This document shows positions 1-8,525 of a stretch of 64,000 nt of DNA, one piece after another. The notes beneath the pieces are model-generated. The model worked only from the letters and a program-made list of their open reading frames with translations, searched no databases and was not told the DNA's origin. The stretch comes from Ferrimonas gelatinilytica (GTDB taxonomy: Bacteria > Pseudomonadota > Gammaproteobacteria > Enterobacterales > Shewanellaceae). The DNA lies in the NCBI RefSeq assembly GCF_039544205.1, contig NZ_BAABLF010000014.1, positions 129,964 to 193,963 of the forward strand, in the 5' to 3' direction. A program made the position numbers and the translations under genes. The number at the start of each line of letters is the position of its first letter. Position 1 is the first letter of the stretch.

Positions 1-467
1 ACGGCGCGACCCACTTCTTTGCCAGCTGGGAGGCGATGGGTGACGGCCAGTGGTGGCGTTTCTTTACCCCCTCCCTGATCCACTTCTCTGCCATGCACGT
101 GGTGTTCAACCTGCTGTGGTGGTGGTACCTGGGCGGGCGGATAGAGCGGGAGCGGGGTGCCCTGACGCTGCTGATCCTGTTGCTGGTGGCGGGCACCTTG
201 CCCAACCTGGCGCAGTTTGCCCTGCAGGGGCCCAATTTTGGTGGCCTGTCTGGCGTTGTCTATGCCCTGGTGGGCTACTGTTGGATCAGCGGTCGCTTCA
301 ATCCCAACTCGGTGCTGGCCCTGCCGCCCGCCTACGTCGGCTTCCTGCTGCTGTGGTTGGCCCTGGGTTTCATGGGGATGATGAACATGGCCAACTATGC
401 GCATCTTGGCGGCCTGTTGGTGGGCATGGTGCAGGCACTGCTGGATCATCGTTCCCGACGACGTTAA
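1..467 (+). CDS. glpG: GlpG rhomboid protease, 5' end missing
   Basis: C-terminal part of a GlpG-type rhomboid intramembrane serine protease, which cleaves transmembrane helices within the inner membrane. The frame is open from base 3, so the start lies outside the window; about 154 codons remain. Visible family landmarks are WRFFTPSLIHFS followed by a hydrophobic segment ending in WWWYLGG, then GGLSGVVYAL with the catalytic Ser of the GxSG motif, and NYAHLGGLLVG with the catalytic His. Several hydrophobic stretches match the membrane core. The C-terminus is short and basic (DHRSRRR). The gene ends 74 bp before ubiC on the same strand. The family is certain; the N-terminal cytosolic domain cannot be judged. 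Confidence 0.93.
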   Translation, partial: GATHFFASWEAMGDGQWWRFFTPSLIHFSAMHVVFNLLWWWYLGGRIERERGALTLLILLLVAGTLPNLAQFALQGPNFGGLSGVVYALVGYCWISGRFNPNSVLALPPAYVGFLLLWLALGFMGMMNMANYAHLGGLLVGMVQALLDHRSRRR

Positions 468-541
468 CCGGACGGTCGCTCGCCCTTGGAATGAGGGCGG
501 GGTTTGGTACTATGGCCGCACCACTGTGACAAGGATCTCTC

Positions 542-1072
542 ATGCCTGCGGTTTCCATGGCTGCCACTGAACTTCCCGATCCCATCCTCGCGACCTGGCT
601 GGAGAATACCGGCTCCCTGACTGCGCGCCTGAAAGCCCTGGGAGGCCGCTTCGAGGTGACGCTGCTGGCCGAGGGGCGTACGCCCGCCGCCGAAGCAGGG
701 CCCGGGTGGCGGCAGGGGGACGCCCTGTGGCATCGGGAGGTGCTGCTTAAGCTCGACGGGGTTGCCTGGGTCTACGCCCTGACCGAGGTGCCGATGGCGA
801 CGCTGGCGGCGGGGCATATCGATTTTCGGCGCCTGGGTGAGCAGCCCCTGGGCGAGGTACTTTTTACCCACCCGCAGATGCGCAGGGGCCCCCTGGTGGT
901 CCACCACTACGGTGGGCAGAGCCGTCCGGCTGACGTCGCCCGACAGTTGGGCCAACCGGCGACGCTGGGGTTATGGGGGCGGGGCCGCCAGTTTTTCCTG
1001 GCTGAGCGTCCGCTTAGGGTCAACGAGGTGTTCCTCCCCGCGGCGCAGCAAGCCTTGGGCGCAGCGAAGTAA
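542..1072 (+). CDS. ubiC: chorismate pyruvate-lyase UbiC
   Basis: UbiC converts chorismate to 4-hydroxybenzoate and pyruvate, the first committed step of ubiquinone synthesis; it is a soluble enzyme. The 176-residue product shows the family pattern: WLENTGSLTARL near residue 25, HREVLLKLDGVAWVYALTEVP in the middle, then a LGEQPLGEVLF segment, and near the C-terminus LWGRGRQFFLAERPLRVNEVFLP, including the conserved LWGR and EVFLP motifs. An AAGGA ribosome site precedes the ATG at 542; an in-frame ATG at 557 is an alternative that would give 171 residues. ubiA, the usual partner in E. coli, is not next to it here. Identification is by motif recognition. Confidence 0.9.
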   Translation: MPAVSMAATELPDPILATWLENTGSLTARLKALGGRFEVTLLAEGRTPAAEAGPGWRQGDALWHREVLLKLDGVAWVYALTEVPMATLAAGHIDFRRLGEQPLGEVLFTHPQMRRGPLVVHHYGGQSRPADVARQLGQPATLGLWGRGRQFFLAERPLRVNEVFLPAAQQALGAAK

Positions 1073-1197
1073 CCTTCTGGTTTTTAGCACCTATCTCTCG
1101 TTAGCTGGGGGCAAAGAGGTGTGATCCCGTCCCCGTTATGTTCTCGTTGAATCCACTTGTGCTTGGCGTTGGCCTAAGTTTCCGCCACACTAGAGTG

Positions 1198-1614
1198 ATG
1201 AAAGCTCACACCCCCATCGCGCTGCGACTCTTCAGTACCCTGATACTGATTGTCGCCCTGGTTAGCCAGGGCGCGGTGGCCCGTGTGCACCTAATGCCGG
1301 ATCTGCCCGCTGCCGAGATGGTGGCGACGCATGGTGGTCATGTTGGCGGTGGCTCTGAGTCCCAACCCTGTGATTCGTCGATGCCGGCAGAGCACGATTG
1401 TTGTGACGAGGCTCCCGCCTCGATGACCTGTCATGGTAATGCTCAGCCCTGCAGTGGCGAGTGTGGGCAGTGCCAGGTGTTCAGCCCTGCCGTTGTGGCA
1501 TTGCTCGGCAATTCCCTCCCGAACTTGTTGCCGACGCCCGAGCGCGCCCTGCCTCAGGCCAAGTCTTTCCATTCCGTGTCCCTCTCCAGGGACAGCAAGC
1601 CGCCCATAGCCTGA
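1198..1614 (+). CDS. Cys/His-rich exported protein of the copper island
   Basis: A 138-residue protein of no family I can name firmly. The ATG at 1198 is preferred over the in-frame ATG at 1138 because the protein then begins MKAHTPIALRLFSTLILIVA, a plausible signal peptide. The mature part has a His/Gly patch, then a cluster of nine cysteines (PCDSS, HDCCDEA, TCHGN, PCSGECGQC), well suited to binding soft metals. It then has a hydrophobic stretch and a polar tail. It precedes the CusB-like adaptor by about 126 bp on the same strand. By position and composition it resembles the small Cys-rich proteins found ahead of heavy-metal efflux genes (compare CopL or DUF2946-type proteins). A role in periplasmic copper or silver sensing or buffering is inference. 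Confidence 0.6.
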   Translation: MKAHTPIALRLFSTLILIVALVSQGAVARVHLMPDLPAAEMVATHGGHVGGGSESQPCDSSMPAEHDCCDEAPASMTCHGNAQPCSGECGQCQVFSPAVVALLGNSLPNLLPTPERALPQAKSFHSVSLSRDSKPPIA

Positions 1615-1740
1615 TCCCCCGTCAATGCGTCGATCCAATGCGGTGATCTGGCCGTTGAGATCGTCTTGAACCCCTTATCTGGCCGTAGCCGGCGAGGAGT
1701 CCCGGCACTGAGCCAAGATTGAATGACAGTGGAGTGATCC

Positions 1741-3414
1741 ATGACCCCGTTATGTTTCAAGAAGTTGACCCCCTGCGCTCTGGCGTTGTCACTGGTCCTG
1801 CCGGTTCCGGCCCTGGCGACGCCGGCTACTCATCTCCATGGGGAGGCTGCGCCCCTGATCGAGGCCCACGCGGCTGCTCACACCCATGCCTGCCCCATGC
1901 ACCCGGAGCAAACTGGGGGAGAGGGGGATCGCTGCCCCATCTGCAATATGTTCCTGACTCCGGTGGCCGCTGCGCCCTCTGCGCACCAGCACGATTCGGC
2001 TGAGGGTCACGATGATCATGCCGACGCGGCTACCCACACCCATGCCTGCTCCATGCACCCGGAGCAAACTGGAGAAGAGGGGGATCGCTGCCCCATCTGC
2101 AACATGTTCCTGACCCCGGTGGCCGCGGCACCCGCTGCGCACCAGCAGAGTTCGGCTGAGGGGCACGATGATCATGCCCCCGCGGCCATCGGGTCTTCGG
2201 CGCTTGAGCTCGATCCCCTGCCGCAAGGGATGCCTGAAGCCTCGTCACAGGGCGATACTACCACTCGATATGTGTGTCCCATGCATCCGCAGATCGTCTC
2301 CGATGAGCCCGGTACCTGCCCCATCTGTGGCATGAACCTGGAGATGGTTGAGACCGGGGGTGCCGATGAGGCCGTGGTAGTTGGGGTGTCCGGTGGCATG
2401 CAGCAGGCCCTGGGAGTGAGGACCCAGGCCGTGGAGCGCGGCACCCTGTGGCGTTACGTCAAAACCCTGGGAACGGTGAAGTACAACGAGGATGCCATCT
2501 CCCATGTGCACACTCGGGTCTCCGGCTGGGTGGAGCGGCTGGCGGTCAACTCCGTTGGAGAGAGGGTGAAGCGTGGGCAGCTGCTCTACGAGATCTACTC
2601 TCCGGAGCTGGTTAATGCCCAGGACGATTACCTGCAGGCGTTGGACTATCTCAAACAGGATCCTGCCCGGGGCCAGGAACTGCGGCGCAAGGCGCGGCTG
2701 CGACTGGAGCTGCTGGGGATTGCCGATTCGGTGATCCGCCAGCTTGAACGTAGCGGCGAGAGCCTTTACCGGGTCCCGTTCTACGCCGAGCAGGATGGTA
2801 CCGTTAGCATGCTGGCGCTACGGGAGGGGATGTATGTCCAGCCGGGCGAAACTCAGATCGAGCTGGTGGATCTGTCCACGGTGTGGGTGATCGCCGACGT
2901 GTTTGAGAATGAACAGAGCTGGCTCGAGGTGGGCCGTTACGCCGACGTGACCGCCGCGTCCCAGGGGCTGTTCGAGCTCGAGGGGAAGATCGATTACATC
3001 TATCCGGAGCTGGACCCGGTCACCCGGGCGATGCAGGTGCGGGTCAAACTGGACAACCAAGCTGAGAGTCCGCAGCAGAAGCTTCGTCCCGGTGCCCTGG
3101 TGGATGTGGAGCTGTTCGGCGGCCCCCGCCGCGATCTGCTGATCGTGCCCACCGAAGCGCTGATCCTGACCGGCCGGGAAAACCGGGTGGTGGTGCAGCA
3201 GACCGATGACAGCTTTGTCTCAGTGCCGGTGCGCTTGGGGATGATCAGCCAGGGCAGGGCGGAGATCCTGGAGGGGCTGAGCGAGGGAGATCGGGTGGTA
3301 GTATCGGGCCAGTTCCTGTTGGATTCCGAGGCCAGCATCCAGGGTAGCCTGCGCCGCCTCAGTCAGCAGGGCGGGGGCGAGTCCCAAGCCGGCCATGACC
3401 ACTCGGCGCACTAG
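1741..3414 (+). CDS. cusB: CusB-like RND adaptor with three heavy-metal-binding domains
   Basis: Periplasmic adaptor (membrane fusion protein) linking a heavy-metal RND pump to an outer-membrane channel. The 557-residue product starts with a signal peptide (LALSLVLPVPALA). Three heavy-metal-binding modules follow, each CxMHP...CPICxM: residues about 49-76, about 101-128 and about 179-205. The first two are near-identical copies 52 residues apart, separated by His/Asp-rich linkers; the third (CPMHPQIVSDEPGTCPICGM) is the canonical form. The HlyD-type barrel and hairpin occupy the rest (GWVERLAVNSVGERVKRGQLLYEIYSPEL; FYAEQDGTVSMLALREGMYV). The C-terminus is His-rich (AGHDHSAH). cusA follows 9 bp later. 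Most CusB homologues have none or one such module, so this one is unusually metal-loaded. Cu(I)/Ag(I) specificity is inferred from CusA and CueP next door. Confidence 0.9.
   Translation: MTPLCFKKLTPCALALSLVLPVPALATPATHLHGEAAPLIEAHAAAHTHACPMHPEQTGGEGDRCPICNMFLTPVAAAPSAHQHDSAEGHDDHADAATHTHACSMHPEQTGEEGDRCPICNMFLTPVAAAPAAHQQSSAEGHDDHAPAAIGSSALELDPLPQGMPEASSQGDTTTRYVCPMHPQIVSDEPGTCPICGMNLEMVETGGADEAVVVGVSGGMQQALGVRTQAVERGTLWRYVKTLGTVKYNEDAISHVHTRVSGWVERLAVNSVGERVKRGQLLYEIYSPELVNAQDDYLQALDYLKQDPARGQELRRKARLRLELLGIADSVIRQLERSGESLYRVPFYAEQDGTVSMLALREGMYVQPGETQIELVDLSTVWVIADVFENEQSWLEVGRYADVTAASQGLFELEGKIDYIYPELDPVTRAMQVRVKLDNQAESPQQKLRPGALVDVELFGGPRRDLLIVPTEALILTGRENRVVVQQTDDSFVSVPVRLGMISQGRAEILEGLSEGDRVVVSGQFLLDSEASIQGSLRRLSQQGGGESQAGHDHSAH
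1873..2184 (+). repeat. tandem 156-bp duplication encoding metal-binding modules
   Basis: Within the CusB-like gene, two almost identical copies of about 156 bp lie in tandem. Each runs from a CACACCCATGCCTG motif through the CPIC codons to a GACGATGATCATGCC-like linker; the CATGCC landmark recurs at 1885 and 2041. The period of 52 codons keeps the frame, so the duplication adds one whole Cys2-His-Met metal site. The high nucleotide identity suggests a recent event. Confidence 0.85.
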
Positions 3415-3423
3415 GAGGCCAGG

Positions 3424-6400
3424 ATGTTAGAAAAGATCATCTCCGCGTCCCTGCGCCAACGCGCCATGGTGCTGGTCATCACTGCTGTGGTGGCGATCTA
3501 TGGCTGGCAGGCGATGCGCACCACGCCGCTGGATGCCCTGCCGGACCTGTCCGATGTCCAGGTGATCATCAAGACCCCCTACCCAGGCCAAGCGCCCCAG
3601 CTGGTGGAGGACCAGATCACCTATCCGCTCTCCACCGCCATGTTGGCGGTGCCCGGAGCCCAGACGGTGCGTGGTTTCTCTATGTTCGGGGACAGTTTCG
3701 TTTACGTCATTTTCGAGGATGGCACCGACATCTACTGGGCCCGTTCCCGGGTGCTGGAATCCCTGTCTCAGATCCAGAACCAGCTTCCGGCGGGGGTGAC
3801 TCCGTCTCTGGGGCCCGACGCCTCCGGGGTGGGCTGGGTGTTCCAGTACGCCCTGGTGGATCGCAGTGGTCACCTGGACCTGGCGCAGCTGCGCTCCCTG
3901 CAGGACTGGTTTATCAAGCTGGAGCTGCAGAGTGTGGCCGGTGTGTCTGAGATTGCCACCGTTGGCGGGATGGAGCAGGCCTACCAGATCGTGGTGGACC
4001 CGCACAAACTGGCGCTTTACCAGTTGGATTTGATGGCGGTGAAGCAGGCGCTGGATAATGCCAACGCTGCGGTGGGTGGCTCGGTGATCGAGATGGCGGA
4101 AGCCGAATATATGATCACCGCGTCCGGTTACCGACAGACCTTGGAGGATTTCGAGGAGATCCCCCTGGGCATCGTCTCCGAGTCCGGTACCCCGGTGCTG
4201 ATGAAGGACGTGGCCCAACTGCGTACTGGCCCGGCTGCCCGCCGCGGCATTGCCGAGCTCGATGGCCAGGGTGAAGTGGTGGGGGGCATCGTGGTGATGC
4301 GCTACGGCGAGAACGCCCTGACTACCATTGAGAACGTCAAATCGAAGCTGAGGGAGGTCGAAGCGGGGCTGCCGGACGGGGTGGAGCTGGTGGTGACCTA
4401 TGACCGCTCGCAGCTGATCCTCAACTCCGTTGATACCCTCAAGAGCAAGGTGTTGGAGGAGATGGCAGTGGTGGCCCTGGTGTGCTTGCTGTTCCTGCTC
4501 CATGCCCGCTCCACGGTGGTGGCGGTGGTGACCCTGCCGCTGGCCATTCTGATCAGCTTCATCGTCATGGGTTGGATGGGGGTCAATGCCAACATCATGT
4601 CCCTGGGGGGGATTGCCATCGCCATCGGCGCGGTGGTGGACGCCGCCATTGTGATGGTGGAGAACGCCCATAAGCACCTGGAGCATTATCGCGAGACCCA
4701 CGGCGAGCCGCCCCGGGGGGAGGCGCATTGGCGCCTGATCCGGGAGGCCTCGGTGGAGGTGGGACCGGCGCTGTTTTTCAGCTTGCTGATCATCACCCTC
4801 AGTTTCGTTCCGGTGTTTGCCCTGGAGGCCCAGGAGGGGCGCCTGTTCCACCCCCTGGCTTACACCAAAACCTTTGCCATGGCGGCTTCCGCCATCCTGG
4901 CGATCACCCTGATCCCGGTGCTGATGGGCTACTTCGTCCGCGGAAAGATCCCGGATGAGCGCAAAAACCCCATCAGCCGGGCGCTGATCGCCCTCTACCA
5001 GCCGATGCTGAATGCGGTACTGCGTTTTCCCAAGCTGACCCTGCTGATCGCCCTGCTGGCCCTGGCCAGTGCCTGGTACCCCATGACCCGGATGGGTTCG
5101 GAGTTCATGCCGGAGCTGGAGGAGGGTGACCTGCTCTACATGCCCACCACCCTGCCGGGGATCAGTGCCGGTAAGGCGGCGGAGATCCTGCAGCAGACCG
5201 ATCGCCTGATTAAAACCGTGCCCGAGGTCAAAAGGGTGTTTGGCAAAGTGGGACGGGCGGAGTCGGCAACGGATCCGGCGCCGCTGACCATGCTGGAGAC
5301 CACCATCATGCTGCACCCGCGCAGCGAGTGGCGACAGGGTCAGACCATGGAAGGGATCATTGATGAACTCCAGCGCACCGTAAGGGTGCCGGGGATCACC
5401 AACGCCTGGGTACAGCCGATTAAGACCCGCATCGACATGCTCTCCACCGGGGTACGGACGCCGATCGGAGTGAAGATCGCCGGTGCCGATGTGGAGGAGC
5501 TGCAGCGCATCGGCGCCGAAGTGGAGGCGATCCTCAGTCCGCTGGCCGGCACCAAGTCTGCTTTTGCCCAGCGTACCGGTGGCGGTCGCTATATCGATAT
5601 TGAGCCCAACCTGACGGCCGCTGCCCGCTACGGCATGACGCTCAAAGATATTCAGGACGTGGTGCAGATGGCGATCGGCGGCATGACGGTGGGGGAGTCG
5701 GTGCAGGGGCAGGAGCGTTATCCCATCAATATCCGCTACCCGCGGGAGTTGCGGGATGACATCGAGAAGCTGCGTAACCTGCCGGTGCTGACCATGACCG
5801 GTAAGTACGTGCCTTTGAGGACGCTGGCGACGCTTGAGATCCGCGATGGCGCACCCATGCTCGCCAGTGAGAACGGCCGCCTGATCTCCTGGGTATTCGT
5901 CGACATTCAGGGGCTCTCCATCGGGGAGTACATCGACCAGGCTCGGGCCGCACTGACTGAGCAGTTGCAGCTGCCGCCGCGCTACTCGGTCAGTTTCGCC
6001 GGCCAGTATGAGTACATGCAGCGGGTGACCGAGAAGCTGACGCTGGTGATCCCGATGATGCTGGCGGTGATCTTCCTGCTGTTGATGATGACCTTTGGCT
6101 CGGTGGTCCAGGCATCGGTGATCATGCTGAGCCTACCCTTTGCCTTGGTGGGCAGCGCCTGGCTGCTGTACCTGCTGGAGTTCAACCTCTCGGTTGCCGT
6201 GGCGGTGGGGATGATTGCCCTGGCCGGGGTGGCGGCGGAGTTTGGGGTAGTGATGCAGGTTTATCTCAACAACGCCATCAAGGACCACAGAAAGCAGGGT
6301 GAGATGCAAACCGAGCAGGACCTCAAGGCGGCACTGGTGGAGGGTGCGGTGATGCGGATCCGTCCCAAGGCGATGACGGTGGCGACCATCTTCTTCGGCC

Positions 6401-6561
6401 TGCTGCCCATCATGTGGGGGGGCGGTACCGGCAACGAGGTGATGCAGAAGATCGCGGCGCCGATGGTCGGTGGCATGGTGACGGCGCCGCTGCTGTCGCT
6501 GTTCGTGATCCCGGCCATCTACCTGCTGGTCTACCGGCATCGACTGAGCCAGGCGGGTTGA
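3424..6561 (+). CDS. cusA: CusA-like heavy-metal RND efflux pump
   Basis: Inner-membrane proton-driven RND pump of the heavy-metal efflux class, 1045 residues, the usual length. The N-terminus (RQRAMVLVITAVVAIYGWQAM) is the first membrane helix. PLDALPDLSDVQVII and SMFGDSFVYVIFEDGTDIYWARSR are hallmark CusA sequences. TM4 carries AIGAVVDAAIVMVENAHK, with the acidic relay residues of the proton path. The methionines that form the Cu(I)/Ag(I) relay in E. coli CusA have counterparts here: LLYMPTTLPGISAG, PAPLTMLETTIM and RIDMLSTGVRTPIGVKI. The gene lies 9 bp after cusB and ends before cueP. No outer-membrane CusC gene or CusF chaperone is seen nearby, so a TolC-like channel from elsewhere must be used (inference). 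Confidence 0.95.
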   Translation: MLEKIISASLRQRAMVLVITAVVAIYGWQAMRTTPLDALPDLSDVQVIIKTPYPGQAPQLVEDQITYPLSTAMLAVPGAQTVRGFSMFGDSFVYVIFEDGTDIYWARSRVLESLSQIQNQLPAGVTPSLGPDASGVGWVFQYALVDRSGHLDLAQLRSLQDWFIKLELQSVAGVSEIATVGGMEQAYQIVVDPHKLALYQLDLMAVKQALDNANAAVGGSVIEMAEAEYMITASGYRQTLEDFEEIPLGIVSESGTPVLMKDVAQLRTGPAARRGIAELDGQGEVVGGIVVMRYGENALTTIENVKSKLREVEAGLPDGVELVVTYDRSQLILNSVDTLKSKVLEEMAVVALVCLLFLLHARSTVVAVVTLPLAILISFIVMGWMGVNANIMSLGGIAIAIGAVVDAAIVMVENAHKHLEHYRETHGEPPRGEAHWRLIREASVEVGPALFFSLLIITLSFVPVFALEAQEGRLFHPLAYTKTFAMAASAILAITLIPVLMGYFVRGKIPDERKNPISRALIALYQPMLNAVLRFPKLTLLIALLALASAWYPMTRMGSEFMPELEEGDLLYMPTTLPGISAGKAAEILQQTDRLIKTVPEVKRVFGKVGRAESATDPAPLTMLETTIMLHPRSEWRQGQTMEGIIDELQRTVRVPGITNAWVQPIKTRIDMLSTGVRTPIGVKIAGADVEELQRIGAEVEAILSPLAGTKSAFAQRTGGGRYIDIEPNLTAAARYGMTLKDIQDVVQMAIGGMTVGESVQGQERYPINIRYPRELRDDIEKLRNLPVLTMTGKYVPLRTLATLEIRDGAPMLASENGRLISWVFVDIQGLSIGEYIDQARAALTEQLQLPPRYSVSFAGQYEYMQRVTEKLTLVIPMMLAVIFLLLMMTFGSVVQASVIMLSLPFALVGSAWLLYLLEFNLSVAVAVGMIALAGVAAEFGVVMQVYLNNAIKDHRKQGEMQTEQDLKAALVEGAVMRIRPKAMTVATIFFGLLPIMWGGGTGNEVMQKIAAPMVGGMVTAPLLSLFVIPAIYLLVYRHRLSQAG

Positions 6562-6657
6562 GTCGACCCAAGACGGACTGAAAACGATTTTTAACTCTTT
6601 TGGGGCCCCGTCCAGTTAGGGCGGGTAACCGATTTTTAGCTGTAAGGACATTAAAAA

Positions 6658-7266
6658 ATGAAAAAACTATTAGTAGCTTCCCTGATGATCCTGGGTCTGA
6701 GTGCCTGTGGGCAAAGTGAGGCAGAGCAGCAGGCGGCGGAATTCGCGGCGCTGGACTACAAGGCTGCAGTGCTCAAGGGGCATGAGTGGTACCGTAACGA
6801 CCAGGGGATCGTGGTACGGGTCCATCCGGACCGGGTGAACGCCATCTTCGAGGATGGCACCGAGGCCAGCGTGGCGATCCCTGAAGACCAGTTCTTCCTC
6901 TCCATCGCCCCTTGGATGACCTTCACCCACCCCTGTGGCAACCATGTTCCCACCGGTTGTACCGGTGAACTGATCGGGGAGCGGATGCACATGAGTGCGG
7001 TGGATATGGACAGCGGTGAGGAGATCCTCAACCAGATGGTTACCACCCAGCACGACGGTTTCATCGACTTCTGGGTACCGGCCAAGCGGCGTCTGGCTTT
7101 CACCTTCCACTACGAGCATCCGGAGTTTGGTTTGATGGAGGCCACCGAGGTGCTGCCCACCTTTGAGGACAGCCGTACTTGCATCACCACCATGCAGTTG
7201 CAGCCGATGGGCGCTACCGGGCCGGTGCCCCAGGCCGATGCCGGTGGTCACCACCATCACCACTAA
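6658..7266 (+). CDS. cueP: CueP-family periplasmic copper-binding lipoprotein
   Basis: CueP is a periplasmic copper sink first described in Salmonella that can deliver copper to superoxide dismutase. The 202-residue product begins with a lipoprotein signal (lipobox LSAC, Cys17), so it is probably membrane-anchored. The family core is clear: FFLSIAPWMTFTHPCGNH with VPTGCTGEL after it, GFIDFWVPAKRRLAFTF, and TCITTMQLQP near the end. The three conserved copper-ligand cysteines correspond to Cys93, Cys101 and Cys175. A natural run of five His closes the protein, an extra metal site not typical of the family. It lies about 96 bp after cusA and is followed by a strong terminator, so it completes the copper island. 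Confidence 0.88.
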   Translation: MKKLLVASLMILGLSACGQSEAEQQAAEFAALDYKAAVLKGHEWYRNDQGIVVRVHPDRVNAIFEDGTEASVAIPEDQFFLSIAPWMTFTHPCGNHVPTGCTGELIGERMHMSAVDMDSGEEILNQMVTTQHDGFIDFWVPAKRRLAFTFHYEHPEFGLMEATEVLPTFEDSRTCITTMQLQPMGATGPVPQADAGGHHHHH

Positions 7267-7275
7267 GAAAAAGAA

Positions 7276-7300
7276 CGGGGCCTGAGGCCCCGTTTTTTTT
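7276..7300 (+). terminator. rho-independent terminator after cueP
   Basis: Perfect 7-bp stem CGGGGCC / GGCCCCG with a TGA loop, followed by eight T. It closes the copper island ten bases after the cueP stop codon. Confidence 0.92.
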
Positions 7301-7351
7301 GGCGCCCGGACCCGCCCTGAGGTCGGGTGATGGCAGGTATCCGGTGGGCGG

Positions 7352-7365
7352 TTGATCTGGATCAA
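7352..7365. promoter_or_regulatory. FNR/CRP-family operator
   Basis: TTGATCTGGATCAA is an exact match to the FNR consensus TTGAT-N4-ATCAA, centred about 70 bp before the DUF4382 lipoprotein ATG. If the promoter start is near 7400 the box sits at about -41.5, the class II activation position; no strong -10 can be singled out (candidates lie between 7387 and 7401). In the Shewanella group the same box is read by the FNR homologue EtrA. Confidence 0.7.
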
Positions 7366-7427
7366 GACCCACAGTGCTGCAGCATCTAGGCTAGTGCTAA
7401 TGGGCTCACGAAACAGGGAGCAACGGT

Positions 7428-8411
7428 ATGATGCGCACAAGTTATTGGCTATTGGTTGGGGTATTGGCGGGCTGTGGCGGCGGTGATAACGGCTCGAAAC
7501 CGGGACCACCTTCCAATCCGCCGCCACAGCCCGCTCAGGGACTTTCCATTGGGCTTTCCGATGCGCCCCTTGATGGGGTTGATCGCATGGTATTTCAGAT
7601 GCATAGCCTAGAGCTCATCCCCGAAGGGCATATGGGCGGACATCATGGGGGAAGCGATTCGATAGTGCTGGATCTGTCCCGCCATCGGGTCGACATGCTC
7701 GCTTACCAGGGAGAGAAAGCCTATCAACTGCTCCGTGAGCACCCACTGGACTCTGGGCGCTACCAACTGCGTTTGCACTGGACGCCAGGCAGCGCTGATC
7801 AAGGCTCCTTTGTGGAGGATGGTCAGGGACGCCACCCGCTGCACGCTGACGATCCCTTCCTGGAACTTGGCGAGGTGATGATCCGCTCAGGAGAGCACCA
7901 CGGTTATACCCTGGAGTTGGACCTGCGCCAGGGCCTGCATCACGATGGCGAGCAGTACCACTTTGCTCATCAGGGGCTGCGCTGGGTGGACGATGCAACC
8001 ATGGGTCACCTGCTCGGTTCGGTGGAGGCAAGCTGGATTGCCGACTGTGAGGCGGATAATGCCTCGCTGGCGGGACTCGGTAGCCGCTTTACCCATGTGG
8101 CCTATCTCTACCCCGAAGGGACTGCTTTGGAGGCGATGGACGACATGGCACCCACGGCAGAGGTGGATAAGGTGACCCCCTTAGCCACCAGTTGGGTGAG
8201 ACACGATCATCAGGGTGACTGGGTATTTGCCATCGGGTACCTGCCGGCGGGCCGCTACCAGGTGGGATACAGCTGCCTGGGGCACCTGGACCAACCCGAG
8301 TCCAATGAATCCGCCGAGAGTGGATTTGCCCTCTACCGGGATGGTGGCCCCCTGGTCATCGACAGTGGCGAGGAGGGCGGTCAGCACAACCGGCACCACT
8401 GCGGCGGTTAA
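7428..8411 (+). CDS. DUF4382-domain lipoprotein
   Basis: A 327-residue lipoprotein: signal sequence MMRTSYWLLVGVLAGC with lipobox LAGC (Cys16), then a Gly/Pro/Asn-rich linker. A DUF4382-type domain begins at LSIGLSDAPLDGVDRMVFQMHSLEL, the usual family opening, at about residue 38. The domain is His-rich (GGHHGGS, GEHHGY, GLHHDGEQYHF), and the C-terminus (GGQHNRHHCGG) has more His and a Cys. The second half (residues 195-310) has a beta-sandwich look and two further Cys. The molecular role of DUF4382 proteins is not established. The His content and the copper island next door suggest metal binding, but the FNR-type box ahead of it points to its own, oxygen-linked control. Confidence 0.75.
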   Translation: MMRTSYWLLVGVLAGCGGGDNGSKPGPPSNPPPQPAQGLSIGLSDAPLDGVDRMVFQMHSLELIPEGHMGGHHGGSDSIVLDLSRHRVDMLAYQGEKAYQLLREHPLDSGRYQLRLHWTPGSADQGSFVEDGQGRHPLHADDPFLELGEVMIRSGEHHGYTLELDLRQGLHHDGEQYHFAHQGLRWVDDATMGHLLGSVEASWIADCEADNASLAGLGSRFTHVAYLYPEGTALEAMDDMAPTAEVDKVTPLATSWVRHDHQGDWVFAIGYLPAGRYQVGYSCLGHLDQPESNESAESGFALYRDGGPLVIDSGEEGGQHNRHHCGG

Positions 8412-8461
8412 CGATTTATTGCATCGGCTCAATGGTGCTGAGGCCTCAAGCCCCGCTGACA

Positions 8462-8498
8462 CGCCCCCACCAGGTTGCGAAACCTGCGCGGGGCGTTT
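8462..8498. terminator. possible hairpin terminator between convergent genes
   Basis: Nested inverted repeats CGCCCC...GGGGCG (8462-8467 / 8490-8495) around AGGTT...AACCT, followed by only three T. It lies between the convergent DUF4382 and cupin genes. The weak T tract makes this uncertain. Confidence 0.35.
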
Positions 8499-8525
8499 GG
8501 CGCGAGCGCAATGGCACACCGTGAT

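Noticed and set aside
1073..1197. CueR/MerR-type operator before the copper island
   Set aside because: I looked for a dyad with 19-20 bp spaced hexamers and found none convincing.
3427..5316. A 629-codon open frame antisense to cusA
   Set aside because: Composition is His/Gln/Arg-rich and fits no family; it is the mirror of the highly GC-biased cusA codons. It has no ribosome site or promoter.
7246..7266. Engineered His tag at the end of cueP
   Set aside because: The His codons are mixed (CAC/CAT) and sit inside a natural His-rich context followed by a native terminator.
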